From: GCA-2708415 sp964351905
GTDB taxonomy: Bacteria > Pseudomonadota > Alphaproteobacteria > Micavibrionales > Micavibrionaceae
DNA: 29,040 nt
NCBI GenBank assembly: GCA_964351905.1
Contig: CAYGPG010000023.1
Span: 1 to 29,040 of the forward strand
Direction of reading: 5' to 3'
The notes under the pieces were generated by a model. That model made no database searches. It was not told where the DNA came from and saw only the letters and a list, made by a program, of their open reading frames with translations. Below, in pieces: positions 6,890-13,547 of this stretch (position 1 is its first letter; each line of letters begins with the position of its first letter). The position numbers and the translations under genes were made by a program.

Positions 6890-7405
6890 CTAGTCCAATT
6901 CTTCGGAGGCGTAAACACCATAAAGTGATTTTTTTTCAACCCATCCCGAAAAACCACCCGCTTCAATCTCACACCAAGTCGCAAGACATTGCTCAATCAC
7001 GCCTTGCACATTTTTCTCCAACCGCGCGACAGGCTTGGCCGTAAGCTCCGCCTTACGATAAAGCGTCACGCTGCCCTCTTCTTTTACAATCACATTGCGT
7101 CGCCCCGATAAAAGGGATTGATGAATCCACCCCTCATCCCCCGCAATGTCACGCACTTTGCGCCATGTATCAAATTCCTGCACCACCTCAATCGGCATGC
7201 CCGCTTGAACATAGATCCATTTAATCGGATAACGCAGCGCAGGCCCCGTGCGCATAAAAACCTTATCGCTCCGTAAACTCACAAAACGCGGGATTGGCAA
7301 GCCAGAGCTATTAAACGCCTCCGCCCCTTGTGCAAATCCTTTCGCAGGGACAAAAACAGCGCAAAACGCAAAAAACAAAACAGGAATGATGATTTTTTTA
7401 CACAT
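6890..7405 (-). CDS. Exported bacterial SH3 domain protein
   Basis: A signal peptide is evident: MCKKIIIPVLFFAFCAVFVP with cleavage likely after GFA (about residue 25). The mature part holds two SH3b-like repeats. The first, about residues 42-100, has FVSLRSDKVFMRTGPALRYPIKW, which matches the L-R-x-G-P pattern of alphaproteobacterial SH3_4 domains, and ends DEGWIHQSLLSGRR. The second, about 105-165, ends GFSGWVEKKSLYGVY. Such domains bind ligands in the periplasm, often peptidoglycan, but no catalytic domain is attached. A C-x4-C pair (CLATWC) lies in the second repeat. The gene is monocistronic here. Confidence 0.85.
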   Translation of the reverse strand: MCKKIIIPVLFFAFCAVFVPAKGFAQGAEAFNSSGLPIPRFVSLRSDKVFMRTGPALRYPIKWIYVQAGMPIEVVQEFDTWRKVRDIAGDEGWIHQSLLSGRRNVIVKEEGSVTLYRKAELTAKPVARLEKNVQGVIEQCLATWCEIEAGGFSGWVEKKSLYGVYASEELD

Positions 7406-7458
7406 AGCATTTGAGATATGCTAAATCACAGCAAATTTCAAGACTCCTCTTCGCCGTC

Positions 7459-7541
7459 ATGCTGGACTTGATCCGGCATTTATACCAACTGAACCTTTAA
7501 TGGCAAAAACCCCTGATAATATCTTGCGATATTTCTGGGGT
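7459..7541. repeat. Two hairpin-forming repeats before the dusA leader
   Basis: ATGCTGGA (7459-7466) pairs with TCCGGCAT (7472-7479) with one G-T pair; it is a short copy of the GTCATGCTGGACTTGATCC type repeat. Then ACCCC (7509-7513) and AATATC (7518-7523) pair with GATATT (7528-7533) and GGGGT (7537-7541) around a TTGC loop and one internal loop. The second stem ends 18 bases before the leader ATG at 7559 and could shape its 5' untranslated region. Confidence 0.5.
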
Positions 7542-7558
7542 GACGATAAAAGAAGGCC

Positions 7559-7669
7559 ATGACTTACCCTCACCCCATATCAGTCGCCCCCATGATGGTC
7601 TGGACGGACAGGCCCGCCCTCGCGCTTGCGCGCATGGCAAATAAAATAAATGAGTATTCAAGATTATGA
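7559..7669 (+). pseudogene. Relic of a second dusA 5' end, now a 36-codon leader
   Basis: Codons 1-18 read M-T-Y-P-H-P-I-S-V-A-P-M-M-V-W-T-D-R, against M-T-Y-P-H-L-I-S-V-A-P-M-M-D-W-T-D-R of the intact dusA 107 bases downstream: 16 of 18 residues agree. The 54 bases differ at 11 positions, 9 of them silent. Similarity then fades at codon 19-20 and the frame runs through unrelated sequence to TGA at 7667-7669, which overlaps the dusA ATG (ATGA). An AAGAAGG ribosome binding site sits 2 bases before its ATG, while dusA itself has no clear one. The silent pattern means both starts evolved as real coding sequence. The conserved Asp14 is Val here and the barrel is missing, so the fragment has no Dus activity. 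Confidence 0.8.
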
Positions 7670-8640
7670 CATATCCTCATCTCATTTCTGTGGCCCCGAT
7701 GATGGACTGGACGGATCGGCACTGCCGTTACTTCCATCGCCTGATTGCACCATCGGTACAGCTTTACACCGAAATGGTCACAACGGGCGCGATTATCTTC
7801 GGTAATGACCGTGACCGCTTCTTAGGCTTTAACGAGAGCGAACAACCCGTTGCCCTGCAACTTGGCGGATCAGACCCCGCCGCCCTCGCCACTTGCGCCA
7901 AAATCGGCGAAGATTACGGCTATCAAGAAATTAATTTAAACTGCGGCTGTCCCTCTGACCGCGTACAAAGCGGCATGTTCGGCGCATGCCTGATGAAAAA
8001 CCCCGCCCTCGTTGCAGATTGTATCAAGGCCATGCAGGACGCGGTTTCAATCCCCATCACCGTCAAATGCCGCATCGGTATAGACGACAGCGAAGATTAC
8101 ACTTTTCTAGAAGATTTCATCAAACCCATTGCCGATACAGGTTGCAAAACCTTCATCATCCACGCCCGCAAAGCATGGCTGCAAGGCCTCTCCCCAAAAG
8201 AAAATCGTGATATTCCACCTTTGCAATACGACATTGTCGAACGCCTAAAACAAAACTTCCCTGACCTTAATCTGCCCGTGAATGGCGGCATAAAAACGCT
8301 CAGTGATGTAAAAGAAAAATTAGAAAAATTTGATGGTGTGATGATCGGCCGCGAAGCCTACCAAAATCCGTGGTTCTTACGTGAACTAGAAGAAGAAATC
8401 TACAAAACGCAAAACCTGTTAAGCGCAGAAGAAGTTGTATTACAAATGATTCCCTACATCGAAGACCAAGGCAAACGCTTCGGCACGCCCGTAAAATCAG
8501 TAACGCGCCACATGACCGGCCTCTTCCACGGCCTCCCCGGTGCCCGCCAATGGCGTCAAATTCTAAGCACCGAAGTCCACAAAGACGGCGTCACCGCCCA
8601 AATTTTAGAAACCGCAATGAAAAAAGCGTTTCAACAGTAA
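7666..8640 (+). CDS. dusA: tRNA-dihydrouridine(20/20a) synthase DusA
   Basis: DusA reduces uridine to dihydrouridine in the D-loop of tRNA with FMN and NADPH. The start APMMDWTDRHCRYFHRL and INLNCGCPSDRVQSGMFGACLM (catalytic Cys95) match DusA. IIHARKAWLQGLSPKENR is specific for DusA over DusB and DusC, and NGGIKT and MIGREAYQNPW are the phosphate-binding strands. At 324 aa it is full length. The ATG overlaps the TGA of a leader that duplicates its own first 18 codons, and there is no good Shine-Dalgarno in front of it (GTATTCAAGATT), so translation may depend on coupling to the leader. The 5' end of dusA is a known insertion site of a class of integrative elements. Confidence 0.96.
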   Translation: MTYPHLISVAPMMDWTDRHCRYFHRLIAPSVQLYTEMVTTGAIIFGNDRDRFLGFNESEQPVALQLGGSDPAALATCAKIGEDYGYQEINLNCGCPSDRVQSGMFGACLMKNPALVADCIKAMQDAVSIPITVKCRIGIDDSEDYTFLEDFIKPIADTGCKTFIIHARKAWLQGLSPKENRDIPPLQYDIVERLKQNFPDLNLPVNGGIKTLSDVKEKLEKFDGVMIGREAYQNPWFLRELEEEIYKTQNLLSAEEVVLQMIPYIEDQGKRFGTPVKSVTRHMTGLFHGLPGARQWRQILSTEVHKDGVTAQILETAMKKAFQQ

Positions 8641-8738
8641 AATAGCTTATCTAATTTTCATAATATTTGTTGACTTTAGGTGGACGTTATGAGTAAATAC
8701 CATCCATAATTTACACCAACAGCAATAGTTGAATAAAT

Positions 8739-9332
8739 ATGTCACGCGCAACTTCTAATCCGCTTCTACCAATAAGCTCTTATTCTTTATCACTAGTTTA
8801 TGCAGCTGTTGCAGGTAAAACAGCAAGCCAACTTATAGAAGCCGTAAACACACAAAACGAAGCCTTAGCCTTACTGAACGCTGGAACCACATGGGTTTCC
8901 GCGACAATAGCAACTGCATTAGTAGTGTCCACAATGACTGACAGCGGTTACACAAATTTTAGAGACTTCTTTCAAGACTGCGCAACGAGATTAGATAACA
9001 TGCAACAAAGCGTCACAAGCGCATTCGCTAGCAGTAACAAACCTAAAACTCAAAATAGCTACCGCCCAACAACGCCTCAGCGACCGTCATACGAAAGACC
9101 AAAATCTAGAGTAAATTATTCGGATACTAACCGCACTTGGGAAACATGGCTTCCAAAAGCTATTCTAGCCGTATCTAGCCTTGCCTTAGCATATACTTTT
9201 ACTACGGGATTAGGTAAAACAGTTTTTGAATATGGTTGCGAGGTAGGAACAGCCAATCAATCTGCATGTGAGTTATTTGGATTAGAACATAATGAACGCA
9301 ACACCCCTAGCCTGCGGAATATGCGACCTTAA
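8739..9332 (+). CDS. Hypothetical membrane protein (197 aa)
   Basis: I do not recognise this protein. Segments about residues 45-64 (WVSATIATALVVST) and 138-160 (AILAVSSLALAYTF) are membrane candidates; they flank a soluble stretch rich in Pro, Ser, Asn, Arg and Gln (about 92-130), a likely disordered linker. The N-terminal 30 residues are weakly hydrophobic. Two Cys (CEV and CELF) lie near the C-terminus. A possible promoter, TTGACT (8670-8675), an 18-base spacer and TAAATA (8694-8699), precedes it. No Shine-Dalgarno is obvious. It may belong to the accessory run that follows. Confidence 0.55.
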   Translation: MSRATSNPLLPISSYSLSLVYAAVAGKTASQLIEAVNTQNEALALLNAGTTWVSATIATALVVSTMTDSGYTNFRDFFQDCATRLDNMQQSVTSAFASSNKPKTQNSYRPTTPQRPSYERPKSRVNYSDTNRTWETWLPKAILAVSSLALAYTFTTGLGKTVFEYGCEVGTANQSACELFGLEHNERNTPSLRNMRP

Positions 9333-9562
9333 CGAATTTTCTAAAACTCAACTCCACCAACACTTTCCACTCTAAAAATCAAAAAATTTGCATTTTGTTT
9401 CGCGTTTTTGCTATTTTCTTGCATGGCTACGAAAAGAAGGTAGTCTTAACGATTATAAATGAATCTGCTACATTGTAAGGTGAAAAGCCACGGGGGCAGA
9501 AAAAAGCCATAGCGGGCCTGCCCGCCTGAAGCAAAATAAACAAGGGTTGGAGAACCTCAAAC

Positions 9563-10171
9563 ATGCACTGGCAAAGGCTAGACCGCGACGCATCAGTAAA
9601 AGTTATCGACAGCGTAAAATCTGCCGAGAATGCTGGCCTGTTCTCTGTCACCACATCAGAGGTAGAGCGCAGCCGACTGGCTTTTTACAAAGACTATTCC
9701 ACTTATAAAGTCACCAATTTCGCCTCCCTACCCTCCTTTTCATTTGAATATTTAAGCGACGGCGTGTTCTTCCATTATCTGGACGGAACGGAAGAGCCCA
9801 TTCACACCGTCAACGACAAAGGTGATTTGAAATTAGACCGCCATAACGTCATGGATTATCTAGCATTTTATTTTGCCCACGTCGGCAGTGACGAGGGCGA
9901 TATCATCGTGATTAACAACCCACATGACATGCCCATGTTAGATTCACTCGACGCCAACGCTTATGACGCCGTTTTTACACAACATAAACCCGCCGAAGTC
10001 CACTATGATGGCGGGTTTGACGCATATGAAATACAGGCAGATTTATACAAAGATTCGCAAATGGTCCGCGCCCATATTGAGGTAAACACCAAAGGCCGCG
10101 TCAAAATTAAAGATCAAAAAATGATCATGCACGAAGTCGTCGACAACGATTACGCCGATGGCATGCTATAA
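9563..10171 (+). CDS. Hypothetical protein (202 aa), first of a three-gene run
   Basis: I cannot name a family. The protein is soluble, acidic, and looks like an alpha/beta fold with well-ordered patches: YSTYKVTNFASLPSFSFEYL (residues 46-65), GDIIVINNPHDMPMLDSL and MVRAHIEVNTKGRVKIKDQK. His and Asp residues are frequent, but no HExxH-type motif is seen. The ribosome binding site is GGTTGGAGAA about 7 bases before ATG. The 230-base gap upstream holds a short GC-rich hairpin (9512-9525, GCGGG/CCCGC) of unknown role. The next gene starts 27 bases after its stop, so the three genes to 10978 probably form one transcript. Confidence 0.65.
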   Translation: MHWQRLDRDASVKVIDSVKSAENAGLFSVTTSEVERSRLAFYKDYSTYKVTNFASLPSFSFEYLSDGVFFHYLDGTEEPIHTVNDKGDLKLDRHNVMDYLAFYFAHVGSDEGDIIVINNPHDMPMLDSLDANAYDAVFTQHKPAEVHYDGGFDAYEIQADLYKDSQMVRAHIEVNTKGRVKIKDQKMIMHEVVDNDYADGML

Positions 10172-10198
10172 TAAAATGTTGGGGAACACAGGAAAACA

Positions 10199-10795
10199 AT
10201 GAACACAGACACAACAAACAACGGTGAAACAGGCTCAGCCAAAAGTGCTTTTGGTGACAAAGGTACAAACGTAAACGCCATGAACTATGGTCACCCCTAT
10301 GCAGAACAGATCATCGAAGGCGCTAAAGAAGTTTTAAGAGAATCGGAAACTGGCAGGATACTTGTAGGTGGGCAAGAAAGTTGTAATGTGCCAATCCATG
10401 TTCTTAAAGGCGCATCTGAAGCTGGATATTCACCTGAAATGAACACCATCTTTCTTTACGCTCCAGGCAATTTGAATAAAGCTTCCGCTACAATTGTTTT
10501 TGACCTTATAAAAGGCACAAGGGAAGCTGATCTTGAATTTGCTGGTCAAAAAAAACCTGACCCTATGGAAGACTTAATGGAATATGCAGCTTTTATGCAT
10601 TCACGAAATTTAGACACAATAATGCACATTTGCAAAGTAGTTAAAGAATTAACTAATTCTTCATATTATTCTGTTTTAATTGACAAACTAACGGAATTAG
10701 GGTTTAATGAGTTTAATAAAGCATATATTGAAGGTAAATCCAGAAATGAGCTTTATGACTATTATGCAGAAGCATATGAAACAAGAGGAGTGTAG
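10199..10795 (+). CDS. Hypothetical protein (198 aa), possible degenerate DUF6782-like fold
   Basis: The N-terminal 25 residues are polar and low in complexity (MNTDTTNNGETGSAKSAFGD). The core has ILVGGQ, then VPIHVLKGASEAGYSPEMNT and IFLYAPGNLNKASATIVFDL, which resembles the layout of putative metallopeptidase families such as DUF6782 (a strand, G-Y-x-P, a second strand, then a helix carrying HExxH). The expected HExxH is absent: the helix reads DLIKGTREADLEF. This resemblance is from memory and weak. The C-terminus is helical and rich in Tyr (YDYYAEAY). The stop is followed 3 bases later by the ATG of the next small gene. Confidence 0.6.
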   Translation: MNTDTTNNGETGSAKSAFGDKGTNVNAMNYGHPYAEQIIEGAKEVLRESETGRILVGGQESCNVPIHVLKGASEAGYSPEMNTIFLYAPGNLNKASATIVFDLIKGTREADLEFAGQKKPDPMEDLMEYAAFMHSRNLDTIMHICKVVKELTNSSYYSVLIDKLTELGFNEFNKAYIEGKSRNELYDYYAEAYETRGV

Positions 10796-10798
10796 ATA

Positions 10799-10978
10799 AT
10801 GATATTACATAATGTACAAAAAGAGCCAGCATCAAAGACTTATCCAAGTTTTGCGTCTGAGCGTGCTAAAGAAGCTAGATTTGGTCTAGACACTGTTACC
10901 CCAACGGGTACAGGTTATAGAGCAAGAGGAAACGCGCTTACAAGAACAGCGGCACCATCTACTGGTATGCCAAGTTAA
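10799..10978 (+). CDS. Small basic protein (59 aa), last gene of the run
   Basis: The frame runs from ATG 10799-10801 to TAA 10976-10978, encoding MILHNVQKEPASKTYPSF and continuing with a basic, Thr/Ala/Gly-rich tail (GTGYRARGNALTRTAAPST). A good Shine-Dalgarno (AGAGGAG) lies inside the last codons of the preceding gene, 3 bases of spacer separate that stop from this ATG, and a strong terminator starts 25 bases after the stop. Those three facts support a real gene. It has no membrane segment or Cys and looks disordered; no function can be assigned. Confidence 0.6.
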   Translation: MILHNVQKEPASKTYPSFASERAKEARFGLDTVTPTGTGYRARGNALTRTAAPSTGMPS

Positions 10979-11002
10979 TACATTAAGATTATATTTTTAA
11001 GT

Positions 11003-11029
11003 AAAAGGCCTTTCGGGGCCTTTTGTTGT
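11003..11029 (+). terminator. Rho-independent terminator of the 9563-10978 run
   Basis: AAAAGGCC (11003-11010) pairs with GGCCTTTT (11017-11024) around TTTCGG and runs into TTTTGTTGT. It is the strongest + strand terminator in the window and marks the end of the three-gene transcript. Confidence 0.9.
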
Positions 11030-11130
11030 ATCTGGGGTATGGTTTCTCTCCCCTCATCTCAAAACATCAAATCCAAAGCCGCCCGATAATACCAATCCCC
11101 CTCTCACCGTTCCCCCAACGCGCGCTCACA

Positions 11131-11234
11131 GTCATCCTGAATTTATTTCAGGATCTTCATAAGATTCCGAAACTAGTTCGGAATGACAGCCATGAATAGA
11201 GGAGATTCCTCATAAGTATTCGGAATGACATTCT
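11131..11234. repeat. Cluster of GTCATCCTGA and ATTCCGAA hairpin repeats (family B)
   Basis: Within the 379-base gap before the sufA-like gene, TCCTGAA (11135-11141) pairs with TTCAGGA around a short loop, and ATTCCGAA (11165-11172) pairs with TTCGGAAT (11177-11184) followed by GACAG. A third partial copy, TATTCGGAATGACATTC, ends near 11234. The rest of the gap to 11357 shows no gene; it holds a small CGTGTC/GACACG-like symmetry near 11260-11285. Confidence 0.6.
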
Positions 11235-11357
11235 TTTTCATTATCATCTATATATGCCCATGATTACACGGCGCGTCCGTGTCATCTAAAAACGCTATAG
11301 ATTGCCGTGAATAAACCACGCAATGGCGTTTAAATGAAGAATGTAGAATTATGGTAT

Positions 11358-11708
11358 TTAAGATTTCGGACGATCCACCGTAAAGCTCTCACCACAGCCA
11401 CAGCGCCCCGCTTCGTTTGGGTTGGTGAAGATGAAGCCCGAGCTTAAATCACCCACCTCATAGTCCACCACAGTGCCAAACAGCATCCAACTATGCATCT
11501 TTGGAATGTATAAAACCGCGCCCTGATGCTCAAATTTATCATCTTTGGCCAAATCTTCTTCCAAAACATGTTCCATCTTATAAGAATTGCCCGAGCACCC
11601 CGTACTCCCCACGGTCAAACGAAGCCCCACCGCGTCAGCATTCAACGCCGTTTTCGCCTTAATCTGCTCGGCGGCACTCTCTGTAATTTGAACTGGTTGT
11701 GTATTCAT
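11358..11708 (-). CDS. sufA: HesB/IscA-family iron-sulfur carrier (SufA-like)
   Basis: A-type carriers accept clusters from the SUF scaffold and pass them to apoproteins. The three family cysteines are present: Cys38 in STGCSGNSY and Cys103/Cys105 in GRCGCGESF. SSGFIFTNPNEAGRCGCG is a classic A-type ending. Length is 116 aa from MNTQPVQITE. A longer frame to 11774 was rejected because its first 22 codons translate a palindromic repeat (11727-11809). An AAGAAAAGA stretch precedes the chosen ATG. It is the last gene of the suf block but is separated from sufT by that repeat, so it may be transcribed apart. Confidence 0.88.
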   Translation of the reverse strand: MNTQPVQITESAAEQIKAKTALNADAVGLRLTVGSTGCSGNSYKMEHVLEEDLAKDDKFEHQGAVLYIPKMHSWMLFGTVVDYEVGDLSSGFIFTNPNEAGRCGCGESFTVDRPKS

Positions 11709-11726
11709 TATCTTTTCTTTCTTCTT

Positions 11727-11809
11727 CGTCATTGCGAGGAGCGTTAGCGACGCGGCAATCCAGTAATCTAACAACCTCTCTGGATTGCTTCGCTACGCTC
11801 GCAATGACG
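11727..11809. repeat. Complete family A palindromic element inside the suf block
   Basis: The left arm 11727-11763 starts CGTCATTGCGAGGAGCG and ends GGCAATCCAG. The right arm 11780-11809 starts CTGGATTGC and ends CTCGCAATGACG. The arms are inverted copies with a 16-base centre, giving an 83-bp MITE-like palindrome. It sits 18 bases upstream of the sufA-like ATG and 44 bases after sufT. Transcribed from either strand it would form a long hairpin between the two genes. Confidence 0.75.
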
Positions 11810-11853
11810 ATATGGTTTGCCGTCGCGCGTTTACACGCCTGAGGCTCCTTTAA

Positions 11854-12306
11854 CTAAGTAAACATATTCAATTGCAATTTCGCGGTTTCCGCCATCATCG
11901 ACGCATCCCATTGTGGGTCCCAAACCACTTCCACATCCACATGGCGCACGCCTTCAATCGGCATAATCGCCGCCTGTATCCATCCGGGCATTTCTTGCGC
12001 CACGGGACAGGCGGGCGATGTCAAACTCATTTCGATAAAAACGTCGTTGTCGTTACTGATATCCACTTTATAAATCAAACCAAGCTCGTAAATATTCACG
12101 GGAATTTCAGGATCATAAATTTCCTGCAACGCCGCCACAACTTTGGGCGTCAAATCATGCGCGGACAATTCAACATTTGGCGGCACAGCAAGCTCATCAT
12201 ATTCATCGCCCATCGCATTTTTGATCATTTCAGTGTCCGCTACAGGCTCCATCATGCCGACCATCGGACGCTCGCGTTTAATCTTGGCTTTGGTTTCATC
12301 ATTCAT
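11854..12306 (-). CDS. sufT: SUF-associated MIP18/DUF59 protein SufT
   Basis: SufT assists iron-sulfur cluster maturation in bacteria with SUF systems. The MIP18-family core is complete: EIYDPEIPVNIYELGLIY (residues 62-79) and SLTSPACPVAQEMP (94-107) with the conserved Cys100. A polar N-terminal extension of about 50 residues precedes it, usual for SufT of the SUF operon type. Its ATG overlaps the sufS stop by four bases (ATGA), indicating translational coupling. Confidence 0.92.
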   Translation of the reverse strand: MNDETKAKIKRERPMVGMMEPVADTEMIKNAMGDEYDELAVPPNVELSAHDLTPKVVAALQEIYDPEIPVNIYELGLIYKVDISNDNDVFIEMSLTSPACPVAQEMPGWIQAAIMPIEGVRHVDVEVVWDPQWDASMMAETAKLQLNMFT

Positions 12307-13547
12307 GACAGCATCTCTTTCGCTTTTAGAAGACCGCTCACAAGCGCATCAATATCATCTTTACTGGAGTACAACCCAAGCGACGCACGAATAGTTGCAT
12401 CCACGCCAAAGCGTTGCATGAGCGGCATACAACAATGATGCCCTGTACGCACCGCAACATTTTGCTGATCCAAAATCATCGCCACATCACTGGGGTGCGC
12501 CCAATCGACAGTGAAAGACACAACGCCAACTTTATCAGGCGCGGTGCCGTAAATTTTCAAGCCCTCAATCGCGCTTAATTCACGCGTCATAATTTCAAGC
12601 AACGTCGCCTCATGCGCCGCAATATTATCCATCCCAATATCGGTCAGATAATCAATCGCCACACCAAGCGCGATGACTTCGGCAATCGCCGGCGTTCCCG
12701 CTTCAAATCGTGCAGGTGCGGGCTTGAATGTTGTTGGCTCTTTAAAACTCACCGTTTCAATCATATCACCGCCGCCTTGGTAGGGTGGCATGTCGCGCAA
12801 AATATCTGTCCTGCCCCACAGCACACCAACGCCGTTTGGGCCATAAAGCTTATGTCCCGTAAACGCAAAAAAATCACAGCCCAGATTTTGAACATTCACC
12901 GCACCATGCACAACAGATTGCGAGCCATCAACAAGCGTCACGATACCTGCGTTAAATTCTTTCGCCACCTTAATAATTTTTTGAACAGGATTGATCGTGC
13001 CAAGCGCATTAGATGCGTGAACAACGCCCACCATTTTTGTTTTATCGGATAATAAAGATACATACGCGCCAAAATCTAGCGTGCCGTCATCAAAAACAGG
13101 AATGATTTTAATGACAATTCCAATTTGCGTTTCTAGCAATTGCCACGGTACAATATTGGCGTGATGCTCCATTTCACTGATGATGATCTCATCGCCTTTT
13201 TTAAGATTGGCACGTCCCCAACTCTGCGCGACTAGATTAACAGCCTCTGTCGTATTACGTGTGAAAATTATTTCATCTTTTGATGGGGCTTGAATAAACG
13301 CCGCAACCTTTTCGCGCACATCCTCATAAGCTTGCGTTGTGACTTGAGAAAAATTATAAAGTCCGCGATGAATATTCGCGTAAGAATTTTCGTAAGTATT
13401 TTTATAGCTATCAATCACGACCTGCGGTTTTTGCGCGCTCGATGCACTGTCCATATACGCCACGCCCGACGTGTTTTTCAAAATCGGAAAGTCATCACGA
13501 TAAGTTGAAATATCAACCGCGTTATTTTTGGCTTGCGCGTTACTCAT
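12303..13547 (-). CDS. sufS: Cysteine desulfurase SufS
   Basis: SufS is a PLP enzyme that takes sulfur from cysteine to supply SufBCD. From MSNAQAKNNA it is 414 aa, the usual length. Key features are MEHHANIVPW (cofactor-stacking His), the PLP lysine Lys233 in FTGHKLYGP, YQGGGDMI and RFEAGTP, and the persulfide Cys372 in RTGHHCCMPLM, where a second Cys follows it (many homologues read GHHCAQPLM). The start at 13547 overlaps the sufD stop by 8 bases; an ATG one codon earlier (13550) is equally possible. A longer frame to 13601 lies wholly inside sufD and was rejected. No SufE or SufU is seen in the window. Confidence 0.95.
   Translation of the reverse strand: MSNAQAKNNAVDISTYRDDFPILKNTSGVAYMDSASSAQKPQVVIDSYKNTYENSYANIHRGLYNFSQVTTQAYEDVREKVAAFIQAPSKDEIIFTRNTTEAVNLVAQSWGRANLKKGDEIIISEMEHHANIVPWQLLETQIGIVIKIIPVFDDGTLDFGAYVSLLSDKTKMVGVVHASNALGTINPVQKIIKVAKEFNAGIVTLVDGSQSVVHGAVNVQNLGCDFFAFTGHKLYGPNGVGVLWGRTDILRDMPPYQGGGDMIETVSFKEPTTFKPAPARFEAGTPAIAEVIALGVAIDYLTDIGMDNIAAHEATLLEIMTRELSAIEGLKIYGTAPDKVGVVSFTVDWAHPSDVAMILDQQNVAVRTGHHCCMPLMQRFGVDATIRASLGLYSSKDDIDALVSGLLKAKEMLS

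Noticed and set aside
9512..9525. GC-rich hairpin GCGGG/CCCGC before the 9563 gene as a terminator or riboswitch
   Set aside because: The stem is 5 bp with no T-run on the + strand, and there is no - strand gene to terminate. No riboswitch fold is recognisable.
10199..10795. Active metallopeptidase call for this gene
   Set aside because: The expected HExxH is absent, so only a weak fold resemblance is reported.
11709..11774. sufA-like gene starting at 11774
   Set aside because: The extension translates the family A palindrome.
11872..12438. 188-codon + strand frame opposite sufT and sufS
   Set aside because: Both genes beneath it are certain. The frame is a His/Arg/Phe-rich shadow.
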